From: Treponema maltophilum ATCC 51939
Lineage (GTDB): Bacteria > Spirochaetota > Spirochaetia > Treponematales > Treponemataceae
Assembly: GCF_000413055.1 (NCBI RefSeq)
Contig: NZ_KE332518.1
Coordinates: 683,583-747,582, forward strand
Reading direction: 5' to 3'
DNA: 64,000 nucleotides
In this document: piece after piece, positions 7,384 through 16,472 of the stretch
Position numbering within the stretch: position 1 is the first letter of the stretch
How the letters are laid out: each line of letters opens with the position of its first letter
Program-made: the position numbers and the translations under genes
Notes under the pieces: generated by a model
The model's input: the letters and a program-made list of their open reading frames with translations, nothing else
Databases searched by the model: none
Told to the model about the DNA's origin: nothing

Positions 7384-9624
7384 ATGGCGGAATTACTTGC
7401 TCCTGCGGGAAACACGGAAGCATTGGACGCGGCGATAGGCGAGGGCGCCGACGCGGTTTATTTGGGACTCAAAAGTTTTAACGCGCGGCTTCGCTCTTCC
7501 AATTTTGCATGGAATCAATTCGAATCGGCGGTGCAGGCCGTTCACAAACTCGGTAAAAAAATATACGTAACGGTCAATACCGTGGTCGAAGAAAGCGAAA
7601 CGGAGCGTTTGTACCGCTTTTTGTCGTATTTGGACAAGATCGGCCCCGATGCGATCCTCGTACAGGATTTCGGCGTTGTGCGCATGGTGCAGGAATTTTT
7701 CCCGCGCTTGGTGATGCACGCTTCTACGCAGATGAACGCTTCGAGCGCGGCCGCGGTAAACCTGCTGAGCAAAGAAGGTATAAAGCGCGTCGTTCTTGCG
7801 CGCGAACTGCAGGGCGAAGAAATCCGCAGCATACGGCACAATACCGCTTCCGAATTGGAAGTGTTCGTTCACGGCGCGCTGTGCGTCAGCGAATCGGGGC
7901 TGTGCCTGTTTTCCAGCTATTTGGGCGGAAAGTCGGCGAACCGCGGCATGTGTACGCAGGCATGCCGGCGCTATTACGAAACCGAATCGGGCGCGGGCGC
8001 AAAAGAAAAGGGCTATTATTTTTCGCCGAACGATTTGCAGCTTATCGACCGCATTCCCTTCCTCGCGGAAACCGGCGTCGATTCTTTTAAAATCGAAGGC
8101 AGGATGAAAAGCGCCGAATATGTCGGAAGCGTTACGGCCGCCTACCGCTATGTGCTTGATCATTGGCGGGAAGACAAAGAAGGCGCCGTAGCAGCCGGCA
8201 AGCGCATGCTTGCAACGGATTTTGCCCGCGCAAAAACGCACTTTTTATTCGACGGCGCCGACTCTTCAAAATTCCTTAACCCGGATCAGGCGGGCGGCAC
8301 CGGAATTTATTTAGGCAAGATAGACGCCGTGCGCACGGAAAAGGCTGCAGAACCTTCCGCCAAAGCCGAGTTATCCGGCGCAGCTGATGCAGGTTCGGAC
8401 AATGCCGGTGTATCCGCGACAGGTTTAAGCGGTTCGGCTTTGGCCGGTACCGGTTCGGGCAGCGGCGCCGTACAAAAGTTCGCGCTTTTAAAAGGCGGCT
8501 CCTACGACCCCGAATCGGGCGATTCGATCCGCATTCATAAAAAAGACGATTCGGGGCGCGTCAGCTATAAGGTACAAAGCGTCAAAAAATTCGCAAACGC
8601 AAAGGACAGGCAGGAATCGTGGATAAGCGTTCCCGCCGATGCTTCGCGCGGAGATTCGGTGTATCTTTTGCAAACCAAATCGATGTCCAAGCGCTATAAA
8701 CGCGTGCTCGCTTCCGACTTGTCGCAGTTCCGTTTGCAGCCCGGAGGAGAGCGCCTTCCCGTGCTTGATTTGACGCCTTTGCAAAAAGAAACTTTAAGCT
8801 TTTTTCCCGAAGGCACGTACATACAGGTGAGCACCGTTTCCGATTTGTATGCCGTTGCCCCCGAACATCCGGTGCGCTTTATTATTGAATTGAATACCGA
8901 AACGCGCCGCTCGCTCATCGACAAAAAAGAAGCGCTGCCGTGCGGGAAAAAACAGGTTTTTATTTCGCTCGACCCTTTTTGCCCGCCGAAAACGCAAACC
9001 GTTTTGGAAAACGACATCGAAGCGCTGAGCGCTTTAGGCTTTACACAGTGGGTTGTCAACAATCCGGCTCATATCGCGTTGCTCAAAAATAAAAACGTCC
9101 GCATAATCGGCGGGTCGTATTTATATACTTTTAACCGCTGGGCCGTATCCTGGCTCGAAAATCAAAATATCGACGCGTTTATCATGAGCTACGAAACGAG
9201 CTTGAAAAATCTCGAAGCGATTTTTGAAGGAACCCAGCGCTCACGCATGATGATTTGTCTGTTTTCGTATCCCGCACTGTTCCGCATGCGCTTCACGTTG
9301 CCCGAATCGTACGACTTCAGCTGGTTTGCCGATAAAGAAGGCATGATGTTCCGTGCGCTTTCCACTCCCGACGGTTCTTTTGTAATGCCCGAACAGCCGT
9401 TTTCGATTATCGACCGCATGCAGCATTTGCGCAAAATCGGCTTTTCGCGCTTTTTAATCGATATGTCGAAAACGGCCGTGCGCAGAGCCGACATAAAAGT
9501 TCTTATGCGCGCCTTATACAAGGGCGAAGCGCTGCCGGACACGAGCCGCTTTAACTGGAAAGACGGCTTTTATTCGGCGCTTCCTTTAAAAACCGATACA
9601 AAAGGTATAAAGATAAAACGGTAA
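7384..9624 (+). CDS. Peptidase U32 family protein (RlhA/TrhP-like, RNA hydroxylation)
   Basis: 746 residues. The N-terminal half is a U32 domain beginning MAELLAPAGNTEALDAA and carrying the family block EVFVHGALCVSESGLC followed by GMCTQACR; these cysteines match the iron-sulphur ligand region of RlhA/TrhP. Known members hydroxylate 23S rRNA C2501 or tRNA U34 rather than acting as proteases. The C-terminal part matches the collagenase-like extension found in long U32 proteins. Residues about 319-364 are an Ala/Gly/Ser-rich insertion. The start is the ATG at 7384, where family similarity begins; no ribosome site precedes it and a TATACT box ends about 11 nt upstream, so the mRNA may be leaderless. 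Which RNA it acts on cannot be told from sequence. Confidence 0.9.
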   Translation: MAELLAPAGNTEALDAAIGEGADAVYLGLKSFNARLRSSNFAWNQFESAVQAVHKLGKKIYVTVNTVVEESETERLYRFLSYLDKIGPDAILVQDFGVVRMVQEFFPRLVMHASTQMNASSAAAVNLLSKEGIKRVVLARELQGEEIRSIRHNTASELEVFVHGALCVSESGLCLFSSYLGGKSANRGMCTQACRRYYETESGAGAKEKGYYFSPNDLQLIDRIPFLAETGVDSFKIEGRMKSAEYVGSVTAAYRYVLDHWREDKEGAVAAGKRMLATDFARAKTHFLFDGADSSKFLNPDQAGGTGIYLGKIDAVRTEKAAEPSAKAELSGAADAGSDNAGVSATGLSGSALAGTGSGSGAVQKFALLKGGSYDPESGDSIRIHKKDDSGRVSYKVQSVKKFANAKDRQESWISVPADASRGDSVYLLQTKSMSKRYKRVLASDLSQFRLQPGGERLPVLDLTPLQKETLSFFPEGTYIQVSTVSDLYAVAPEHPVRFIIELNTETRRSLIDKKEALPCGKKQVFISLDPFCPPKTQTVLENDIEALSALGFTQWVVNNPAHIALLKNKNVRIIGGSYLYTFNRWAVSWLENQNIDAFIMSYETSLKNLEAIFEGTQRSRMMICLFSYPALFRMRFTLPESYDFSWFADKEGMMFRALSTPDGSFVMPEQPFSIIDRMQHLRKIGFSRFLIDMSKTAVRRADIKVLMRALYKGEALPDTSRFNWKDGFYSALPLKTDTKGIKIKR

Positions 9625-9778
9625 GCGGATATTTTGCAAACAATTTTTTGCATACGAAATCAAGGGAACCGGCGCCGCCTCAAAAGTTTGCTACTTTAAA
9701 CTGAAGTTTTTCGACAGCCCCGGTCCCCGCCCTGATTCCGTACCGCCTCTTTTTTAACGCAGCAACGAAGTACGATTT

Positions 9779-10204
9779 CTAAAAGGTCGAAACCTCTTCA
9801 TATTCGGGTTCTTTAAGTGCCGCCGCTTCTTTTGCGATTTCTTCCCCGCTTTCATCCTTGCCGTTCGCCGGCTTTTTAAACACCGGCTTAAATTCTATGT
9901 GTTCGGCGATAATCGAAACTTTGGCGCGGTTTTTGTCTTCGGCGTCGACCCAACGGCTTTGTTTGAGCCGGCCTACGACGCGCACGCCCCTGCCTTTTGT
10001 TGCGTTTTTTATGCTCAATTCGGCCAATTTTCCCCACGCGTCAATGTCGAAAAACGAAATTTCTTTTTCGTAAGTTTCGTCCTGCTTATACGTGCGCATG
10101 CACATAACGGAAAAGGAACACACCTTGGTGCCTTTCGCCGTTTCGCGCAAAACCGGTTCTTGGACAATATTGCCTTCAAGAATAATGGAATTAAGTGAAT
10201 TCAT
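9779..10204 (-). CDS. ssb: Single-stranded DNA-binding protein
   Basis: 141 residues with an OB fold over about the first 105: LEGNIVQEPVLRET, then SFFDIDAWGKLAE and GRGVRVVGRLKQ, typical of bacterial SSB. The tail is acidic and ends in EVSTF, so it keeps a terminal Phe but not the usual DDDIPF tip that recruits partner proteins. The ATG at 10202-10204 is chosen because a GGAGG ribosome site lies 6 nt upstream; an extension of five codons is possible but has no site. The gene follows the 654-residue unknown gene on the same strand after 100 bp. It is not flanked by rpsF and rpsR as in many bacteria. Confidence 0.93.
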   Translation of the reverse strand: MNSLNSIILEGNIVQEPVLRETAKGTKVCSFSVMCMRTYKQDETYEKEISFFDIDAWGKLAELSIKNATKGRGVRVVGRLKQSRWVDAEDKNRAKVSIIAEHIEFKPVFKKPANGKDESGEEIAKEAAALKEPEYEEVSTF

Positions 10205-10304
10205 GCTAAACCTCCGCAAATGTTTTCTTTGTTCCGGCCGGATATAAACATGATAGGCGGAGGCGGCAAAAAAAACAGATATTTTTTGTCGATTTTTGAA
10301 AAAA

Positions 10305-12269
10305 TTATCCGTTTTTTACGAGCCGAATGATATACAGCGTAACGTACATTTGAAGCGCATCTTTGTCTTTTAACTTTTGCAGTGCCGACGTTTTTAGCAA
10401 AATCGCGGCCAGGTTTTGTATGCGCTCAACGGTAAAGTTCGAAGCTTTAAGCGTTCTGATCGTTCTGCGCATATAGTCCCGTATGAGCGAATTGACGTCT
10501 TCGGTGAGATTCGCCCGCAGCTGCTTGTCCAAAAGCGGATTCCATTGATTGATATACGAAGCTAATTCCCGATCCAGCGTCGAACCGGGCGGAATCAATG
10601 TTTTTTCGGCTTCCTCGGCAGCCGAACGGAATTCTCTGCGCCGCGCGGCCCGTACCGGGTTCCCGAACGATTGATTATCCTGCAGTTCGACAAAGGTCGT
10701 TTCGACCGGCGTATCGGCCGGTACCTCCGCAGCGTGCTTTTTGGTTTTTCTGCGCGGGCGCAATACAAGAGCCGCTATCCACGATATGGGCGGCATAGTA
10801 TACCAAAACGGCAACATAATCTTTGCGTCGGTAACGATTTCCGAGCGCGAAAGCATCAGCAGTTCGCTGTACGGAAGCAGCTTGCCGTCGGCAAACAGAT
10901 TGAGCGTATTTTTTGATATTTCTTTTGAAATGAGCGTTTCGTAGTAGATGAGCGACAAAAAGTTCGAATGCAAAAGCGCGTACAAAATCGGAGCGCGGGT
11001 TAAAAGCTCCTGCTCAAGCCGCTTTTCGAAGGCTTTGCGGTCGTTCATCGCAGGCACGCTGTCGAACTTTTTATACAGCGTAAACCATTCTTTCGTTAAA
11101 TTGTCCTTTATCGTTTCGCGCGCATCGTTGCACAAGCGTATAATTAACGGAATAACCTTCGACTTTGTTATATAGTAATATTCTCCCGTATGAAGTTTGA
11201 ATGTGAGCAACTCGGGTAAATTGTTGTCGGAGAACGCCGTTGTCTTTGTATGCAAAAAATCGTTCAAATCCTTTTCGCTGTATTGCCCTAAGAGCCTGCG
11301 ACCCGTGGAATCCGAAAAGCCCTGAATGCTTTCTTTATTGAAATAGTACGGCGGTTTTTCCAAAAGCTGTTCCAAAATGCGCAAAGCCGCGTCGCGCTGC
11401 TGGAGCTGCTGGGATTTATTTTTAAAATAATTGATTGCGATTTCGGTTAAGTAAATGCTTTGCAAAATGCTGATGTCTTCCTGCGTGTAATCCTTTACCT
11501 TTTCGTAGTCCTGTCTGATAAAAAAACACAGCTGCCCCCAAAAATAAAACACTTCGCCGGAATTCTTGATCGATTCCATAGCTTCCATCGGGCGCTGGAT
11601 GAATTGTGTAAAAAAGGATTTAATGGAAATATCTTTTCCCGGATTCGTTACGCGCAGTTTTTTCAAAAAATAATCGTGGTATTCTTCTTTGCGCAGCATT
11701 TGCCGAATCTTTGCCATCGCGATATCGAATAAAATATTGACCGATGTTGCCGACGGAAAAAGTATAACCGGCATATCGCGCGGCAGCATAAGACCGTACA
11801 ATGTCGGCTTTTCTTCCCTTTTTTCGGCAAGCTTTCCCGCTTTTTCGTTTTCCTGCGTTTCGTCGAAAAGACGCGTTAAAAGAGTCGATGCCTGCTGCCG
11901 GTCGACGATTTCGAGCGGCGTGTGCGCCGGCAAATCGGTTATAAGCGGGTAGGGGATTGCCGGATTGTTCAGTATTTCCCGGTAGCGGTTTGCGTATTTA
12001 TCGACAAAAAACGGAATGACGACGATTCCCTTTTGCGGGCTGTCGGCATTTACGATCATAATCGAACGTTCCGTTTCAAGCTTATTTAAATATTTTTGTA
12101 AAGAGGATTCGGTATTCTTTAAAAAAATAACCAGTTCCGGTACTTCATGCAAATGCCGCTGCGCATAATACTGCATATAGGTGCAAAATTCGGCGAAGGA
12201 AATAAGGGCATGATTTTGGCGCTGAGCAAAAAGCTTCAGCAATGTCAACATATTTACTTTATCGGTCAT
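10305..12269 (-). CDS. Conserved hypothetical protein, 654 residues
   Basis: I do not recognise a family. The protein is long and mostly helical with no signal peptide. One hydrophobic stretch near residues 490-510 (IMLPFWYTMPPISWIAALVL) could be a membrane segment or a buried helix; it is followed by a basic run RPRRKTKK. The N-terminal 100 residues have a winged-helix-like look (LLKLFAQRQNHALISFAEF), but this is only an impression. It starts at the ATG at 12269, divergent from the Rpn nuclease gene, and ssb follows 100 bp downstream on the same strand, so the two may be co-transcribed. Codon use and composition match the neighbours, which argues for a vertically inherited gene. Confidence 0.85.
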   Translation of the reverse strand: MTDKVNMLTLLKLFAQRQNHALISFAEFCTYMQYYAQRHLHEVPELVIFLKNTESSLQKYLNKLETERSIMIVNADSPQKGIVVIPFFVDKYANRYREILNNPAIPYPLITDLPAHTPLEIVDRQQASTLLTRLFDETQENEKAGKLAEKREEKPTLYGLMLPRDMPVILFPSATSVNILFDIAMAKIRQMLRKEEYHDYFLKKLRVTNPGKDISIKSFFTQFIQRPMEAMESIKNSGEVFYFWGQLCFFIRQDYEKVKDYTQEDISILQSIYLTEIAINYFKNKSQQLQQRDAALRILEQLLEKPPYYFNKESIQGFSDSTGRRLLGQYSEKDLNDFLHTKTTAFSDNNLPELLTFKLHTGEYYYITKSKVIPLIIRLCNDARETIKDNLTKEWFTLYKKFDSVPAMNDRKAFEKRLEQELLTRAPILYALLHSNFLSLIYYETLISKEISKNTLNLFADGKLLPYSELLMLSRSEIVTDAKIMLPFWYTMPPISWIAALVLRPRRKTKKHAAEVPADTPVETTFVELQDNQSFGNPVRAARRREFRSAAEEAEKTLIPPGSTLDRELASYINQWNPLLDKQLRANLTEDVNSLIRDYMRRTIRTLKASNFTVERIQNLAAILLKTSALQKLKDKDALQMYVTLYIIRLVKNG

Positions 12270-12458
12270 CAGTTGAATTATACAGTAATATTAAAACTTT
12301 GCAATATGCGCCTTTGTTATATGCGCGATTATTTGCATAAATTTCGGATTTTGCTTGTTTCGGTAAAATCAGGTTTCCCATATCTTATTTTTATATTCTC
12401 TGCGCCTATAACATAGATGAGAGGTTACCTTCTCAAACTATATTCCGTGGAGGCGCGT

Positions 12459-13271
12459 ATGGATTTTCTTCCCCGTCATAAAAGCGTAGAGGAGCTGACT
12501 TTTACCGATGATTTTATGTTCGGCACAATAATGAAAAACAAACCTATTTGTAAAGGCGTGCTTGAACGCTTACTGCATATCAAAGTCGGCAAGATTGAAT
12601 ACCCGTCTTTGCAAAAGACAATAGCCCCGTTTTACGAAAGCAAAGGCATTCGCCTCGACGTTTATGTCGCCGAGCCTTCCCGTGTATTCGATATCGAAAT
12701 ACAGACGTCCGCCCATCCCGACCTTCCAAAGCGCACACGGTACTATCAAAGCCTCATGGACGTAGATTGTTTACTGCGCGGTCAAAGTTATGCGGAACTC
12801 AAAGAGAGCTATGTTATCTTTATTTGTACACAGGATCCGTTTGATAAAGGACTTCCCGTATATACCTTTGAAAACACGTGTAGAGAAGAAAGCGGCCTTT
12901 CTCTTACAGACAAAACGGCAAAAGTGTTTTATAATGCGAGTGCATACGGTAAAGAAAAAGACGATGAATTGCATGCGCTGCTGCGGTATCTGTGCGAAAA
13001 ACAGGCAACAAGCAGCTTTACGCAGAATATCGATGCGCTTGTTGAAACGACTAAAAACAATGAAAGGTTTAGGAGTTTGTATATGTCATTGAATATTCAT
13101 AAAGATGACTTACTCATGGCCGGCGAGAAAATCGGCTTTGAAAAAGGTGTACACAAGGGTGCCTACCAAAAAGCGCTCGAAACAGCGCGTATTTTAAAGC
13201 AACTGGGTGACTCTGTCCAAAAAATAATGCAAGTTACCGGTCTCAGCAAACAAGAAGTGGAAACCGTTTAA
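12459..13271 (+). CDS. Rpn family recombination-promoting nuclease / putative transposase
   Basis: 270 residues of the PD-(D/E)XK family annotated as Rpn or 'PD-(D/E)XK nuclease family transposase'. The N-terminal block has ELTFTDDFMFGTIM, and the nuclease core has Asp67 (IRLDVYV) and Glu80-x-Gln82 (VFDIEIQT), followed by RTRYYQSLMD. The C-terminus ends in a short helix-turn-helix-like motif (VTGLSKQEVETV). The start at 12459 is set by GGAGG five bases upstream. Family members cut DNA and promote RecA-independent recombination in E. coli; many are mobile or defence-like and vary between strains. A 7-bp hairpin (12417-12434) lies in the leader. Confidence 0.9.
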   Translation: MDFLPRHKSVEELTFTDDFMFGTIMKNKPICKGVLERLLHIKVGKIEYPSLQKTIAPFYESKGIRLDVYVAEPSRVFDIEIQTSAHPDLPKRTRYYQSLMDVDCLLRGQSYAELKESYVIFICTQDPFDKGLPVYTFENTCREESGLSLTDKTAKVFYNASAYGKEKDDELHALLRYLCEKQATSSFTQNIDALVETTKNNERFRSLYMSLNIHKDDLLMAGEKIGFEKGVHKGAYQKALETARILKQLGDSVQKIMQVTGLSKQEVETV

Positions 13272-13315
13272 AAATTAGGCTTTGTACAATCAAAACAAAT
13301 CGTTTGCGCCTGCTC

Positions 13316-13344
13316 TTGACGCGCAAAGCCTCATTGCATACTAT
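13316..13344 (+). promoter_or_regulatory. Promoter upstream of hisC
   Basis: TTGACG (13316-13321), a 17-bp spacer and TACTAT (13339-13344), about 50 bp before the hisC ATG. Confidence 0.55.
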
Positions 13345-13392
13345 AAATACGCCGATTAATGCCGGACGGGCTGTCGGCAAAGCGGAGGTGCC

Positions 13393-14523
13393 ATGTTTTC
13401 CCGGCGGCTTAAAAATCTGTCTCCCTATGTGCCCGGCGAGCAGCTTACGGATCGCGATTATATAAAACTGAACGCCAACGAAAATCCGTATCCGCCTTGT
13501 CCCGACGTGCTGAACGACGCGGCCTCTTTTTTGCGCGAACACGGAGAACGCACGGCGCTGTACCCCGACCCCGAATCGGTCGGTTTGCGGCGCGCAATCG
13601 CTTCGATGCTCAACGAATCCGGCGGCGTGTTGAATAAAGCGCAACCGCTTCCGTTCTCCCTTACCGAAGATATGATTTTTTGCGGCAACGGTTCCGACGA
13701 AGCGCTGTCGTTCGTTTTTTATGCGTTTTTTGATTCCGATAAACCGCTTTTGGCGCCCGAATATACGTACAGTTTTTATCCCGTCTACGCAGGCTACTAC
13801 GGCATTCCGCTGCAACGTTTTGCGCTCAAAGACGATTGGTCGATCGATACGGACGCAGTGCTTTCGCTGTTCGAGCAGCCCTGCGGCGGTTTTATATGCG
13901 CGAATCCCAATGCGCCGACGGGCATCGCTTTATCGATTGAACAAATCGAAAAGATTCTTCGCGCCGCGGACGGCCGGTTTGCGGTCGTTATCGACGAAGC
14001 CTATGCCGATTTTTCCGAAGCGACTGCTTTGCCCTTGCTGCAAACATATAAAAATCTCATAATCGTGCGCACGTTTTCCAAATCGTTTGCCTTTGCCGGT
14101 ATGCGTTTGGGTTTTTGTGTCGCGCACCCCGACGCAATCGATGCGCTGAAAAAAACAAAAAACAGTTTTAACCATTTTCCTGTCGATGCGCTTACCCAAT
14201 GCGCCGCTTCTTCGGTGTGCAAAAACTGGCGCTATTATGCCGGCACTTGTTCGCGCATTTGCAGCGAACGGGACGCTTTCAGCCGTATTTTGCAAAAGGC
14301 GGGCTGGACGGTATTGCCTTCGCGGACAAATTTCGTTATGGTTAAAAAAGGCGGTCTTGAAGGGAAGGCGCGGCTTTCCGGCGCTCAAGTGTACGAAGCG
14401 CTGAAAACTCAAGGCTTTTTGGTGCGCCATTTTGCCGGAAAAGCGACGGACGACTTTGTGCGCATTACGATAGGAACGCAGGAGCACATGCGCTCGCTTG
14501 CGGCCGTAATGACAAAATTGTAG
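13393..14523 (+). CDS. hisC: Histidinol-phosphate / aromatic aminotransferase
   Basis: 376 residues, a class I/II PLP aminotransferase of the HisC branch: YIKLNANENPYPP near the N-terminus, ICANPNAPTG, VIDEAYADF, and the Schiff-base lysine Lys230 in RTFSKSFAFAGMRLGF. GGAGG lies 4 nt upstream of the ATG. No other histidine-pathway gene is present here, so in this host it may serve as an aromatic or broad-range aminotransferase rather than in histidine synthesis; that is inference. A strong terminator follows directly. Confidence 0.92.
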   Translation: MFSRRLKNLSPYVPGEQLTDRDYIKLNANENPYPPCPDVLNDAASFLREHGERTALYPDPESVGLRRAIASMLNESGGVLNKAQPLPFSLTEDMIFCGNGSDEALSFVFYAFFDSDKPLLAPEYTYSFYPVYAGYYGIPLQRFALKDDWSIDTDAVLSLFEQPCGGFICANPNAPTGIALSIEQIEKILRAADGRFAVVIDEAYADFSEATALPLLQTYKNLIIVRTFSKSFAFAGMRLGFCVAHPDAIDALKKTKNSFNHFPVDALTQCAASSVCKNWRYYAGTCSRICSERDAFSRILQKAGWTVLPSRTNFVMVKKGGLEGKARLSGAQVYEALKTQGFLVRHFAGKATDDFVRITIGTQEHMRSLAAVMTKL

Positions 14524-14535
14524 CGCTTTTTATGC

Positions 14536-14564
14536 CGAGTTTGCTTTGCAAACTCGTTTTATTT
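14536..14564 (+). terminator. Rho-independent terminator after hisC
   Basis: A perfect 9-bp stem, CGAGTTTGC / GCAAACTCG, with a 3-nt loop and then TTTTATTT. It lies 12 nt after the hisC stop and before the phosphoesterase ribosome site. Confidence 0.85.
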
Positions 14565-14575
14565 GAGGGGGAAGG

Positions 14576-15259
14576 ATGCGGTTTCTTGTTTTATCGGATA
14601 TTCACGGCGATACGGAAAAGCTTGAAAAGCTCGATGACGAATTCGGCCGGGCCGATGCGGTGCTGTTTGCCGGAGATTTTGCGCGTTTGAGCGATCCTTC
14701 GAGCGCGCTCGGCGTGCTGAATACGCTGATTGAAAAACACGACAGCTTGTTTTGCGTGCTGGGTAATTGCGATGAAAAAGATTTTTTAACCGAACTTGAA
14801 AATCTCGACGTATCGGTGGAAGGCGATTTGGTCCTGCGAGACGGACTTGCCTTCGGCGGTGCGGGCGGCGGTTTGAAATTCACCGGTGATACTCCCTTTG
14901 AACGCACGGAAGAAGATTTGGCAGGCGATTTAAGCATTGTCGGCGAAAAGGGCGATTGCGGCAACGTGATTTTGCTGATTCACCATCCGCCCTACGACAC
15001 AAAGCTCGACGTCGCCGGCGGCGGCCCTCACGTCGGCTCAAAACTCTCTCGCGCCTTTATCGAAAAGCACAAACCCTTGGCCGTTATAAGCGGACATATT
15101 CACGAATCGTTTGCGGTCGACAAGCTCGGGCCGACCGTTTTGATGAATCCGGGCGCCGTTGCCGACGGCCGCTACGGTATTTTGGAAGTCGAACATGACG
15201 GCAAAACCGATTCGTGGTCGGTTACAAAGGCTGAACTCAAAACGATTCCGGAGAGATAA
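14576..15259 (+). CDS. Calcineurin-like metallophosphoesterase
   Basis: 227 residues with the metal-binding motifs of the YfcE/MJ0936 group in order: SDIHGD at 8-13, GDFA, LGNCD (with Cys where His/Asn is usual), HHPPYD and SGHIHES, ending in MNPGAVADGRYG. Such enzymes hydrolyse phosphodiesters using two metals; the substrate is unknown. The gene starts 12 nt after the hisC terminator with a GAGGGGGAAGG ribosome site, so it depends on readthrough or on a start site I did not recognise. Confidence 0.9.
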   Translation: MRFLVLSDIHGDTEKLEKLDDEFGRADAVLFAGDFARLSDPSSALGVLNTLIEKHDSLFCVLGNCDEKDFLTELENLDVSVEGDLVLRDGLAFGGAGGGLKFTGDTPFERTEEDLAGDLSIVGEKGDCGNVILLIHHPPYDTKLDVAGGGPHVGSKLSRAFIEKHKPLAVISGHIHESFAVDKLGPTVLMNPGAVADGRYGILEVEHDGKTDSWSVTKAELKTIPER

Positions 15260-15371
15260 ATAACGACAAATATTATCATCATTACCGGTACTCATTAAGT
15301 TTTTAACAAAAATATCAGTACCATTATCTATAAGCCCGTCTGTTAAAGAAAACAGGAAACTACAACCTATA

Positions 15372-15535
15372 ATTCCGGCTATCGAAAACTGAATCGTCAG
15401 CGTAGTGTTTTCCCAGTGATCAGGCTTTGCTTAAAGCTTTATATCTTGCAACTTTTGAAGCAACAAAAAAATGAACTTGAGCCGATCCATAACTGGGGCC
15501 GGGCCTACGGTGAAATGTGCATAATGTATTCTTGA
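15372..15535 (+). pseudogene. IS256 (Mutator)-type transposase, C-terminal remnant
   Basis: Two reading frames together give the familiar end of an IS256-family transposase. Around 15382-15432 the fragments RQRSVFP and SDQALL can be read; 15433-15471 gives KALYLATFEATKK; after a shift, 15473-15535 gives ELEPIHNWGRAYGEMCIMYS and a stop. The blocks fit the family pattern of an LYLAT helix followed by an NWG...Y motif. At least two frameshifts are needed, so this is a relic. The rest of the element and its terminal repeats are not visible. Confidence 0.75.
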
Positions 15536-15664
15536 TAAAAAATCAGCAGTATTTTATGTTCAAAAAAGAAACAGTAGCTGTCAGCTGCTTGCGGGATATT
15601 CCCGCATTAAACCTTTTTACCGGAACGTGACTGTGGGTTGCGTTCTGAAAGGGATTAAATACAT

Positions 15665-16120
15665 CTATTTTTTTCTGAATCGTATATAACAGTCTTGTGC
15701 ATCAATACTATTATAGTTCAGTTCCCCATAATATGAAGAAGGGTTATAAATCGTTTCTATTGGAACTTTTTCAAGTTCATGTCGAATAGTAAAAGAACCT
15801 TTTTCGTTTAATTCTTTAAGTTCATTATCAGTTTGTGTATATCTTTTTCGAATATCTATAAGAATATTCCAATCTTGACCAAAAATGTACTGATAATGTA
15901 TTTCGTACTCCAATATTTCTATTTCTGGGGCTTTAGTCAGAATAATCTTAAATTTTGGATAATAGTAATTATTATCAAAAGTTGTTTCATTTTTTACATC
16001 ACCATCAATAAATTTTGAAAAATCCGGATTTCCATCGCCTTTAATAATCTTATCTCTAGCACACGATGGCATCAAAATTATTAATGCAAAAATAATTATA
16101 CCAAATAATTTATTTTTCAT
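15665..16120 (-). CDS. Putative lipoprotein, unknown function
   Basis: 151 residues. A lysine-tipped signal peptide ends in the lipobox LMPSC (Cys20). The mature part is rich in Asn, Tyr, Lys and Ile, with no domain I recognise. AAAGGA lies about 10 nt upstream of the ATG. It is markedly more AT-rich than the genes outside this island, which suggests acquisition by transfer. It may belong with the two small remnants upstream on the same strand, perhaps as an immunity-type lipoprotein, but nothing in the sequence proves that. Confidence 0.75.
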   Translation of the reverse strand: MKNKLFGIIIFALIILMPSCARDKIIKGDGNPDFSKFIDGDVKNETTFDNNYYYPKFKIILTKAPEIEILEYEIHYQYIFGQDWNILIDIRKRYTQTDNELKELNEKGSFTIRHELEKVPIETIYNPSSYYGELNYNSIDAQDCYIRFRKK

Positions 16121-16324
16121 TGCTGATTTTCCTTTCTGTGATTCTGTCGATATTCAGAACTGTGCTTTTCATTCTCTACTTTTATGATAACCATTCATCT
16201 GCCGAAAATTATCATTTTCATTTGCAAAAATATAGTCCATAATATTCTAAACCTAATTTATATCTTTATATAAGATATTCAAATCATTAAAAGTTTTATT
16301 GTATTTATCTGTTAATAAATATAT

Positions 16325-16462
16325 TTATAACATATAATCACCGCGGAATATTTCACGGGTTTTGCCTTTAGCGTTTTTCCACAAAATCACTGTTAACTCT
16401 CCAAAATCTATTTGTAACCCATAGCTCACGAGATTTAACAATTTGGCAACCGCATATTTCAT
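16325..16462 (-). CDS. Small ORF, 45 codons
   Basis: MKYAVAKLLN...REIFRGDYML, 45 residues, with a GAGG ribosome site 8 nt upstream that overlaps the stop of the broken gene before it. The amphipathic N-terminus and the run LTVILWKNAKGKTREI look protein-like and the frame is clean, but the product could be a truncated end of a longer protein. No family recognised. Confidence 0.45.
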   Translation of the reverse strand: MKYAVAKLLNLVSYGLQIDFGELTVILWKNAKGKTREIFRGDYML

Positions 16463-16472
16463 CTTGTTTTCC

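Noticed and set aside
7393-8241. 282-codon minus-strand frame
   Set aside because: It is antisense to the U32 gene, basic and low-quality in sequence, with no ribosome site or family.
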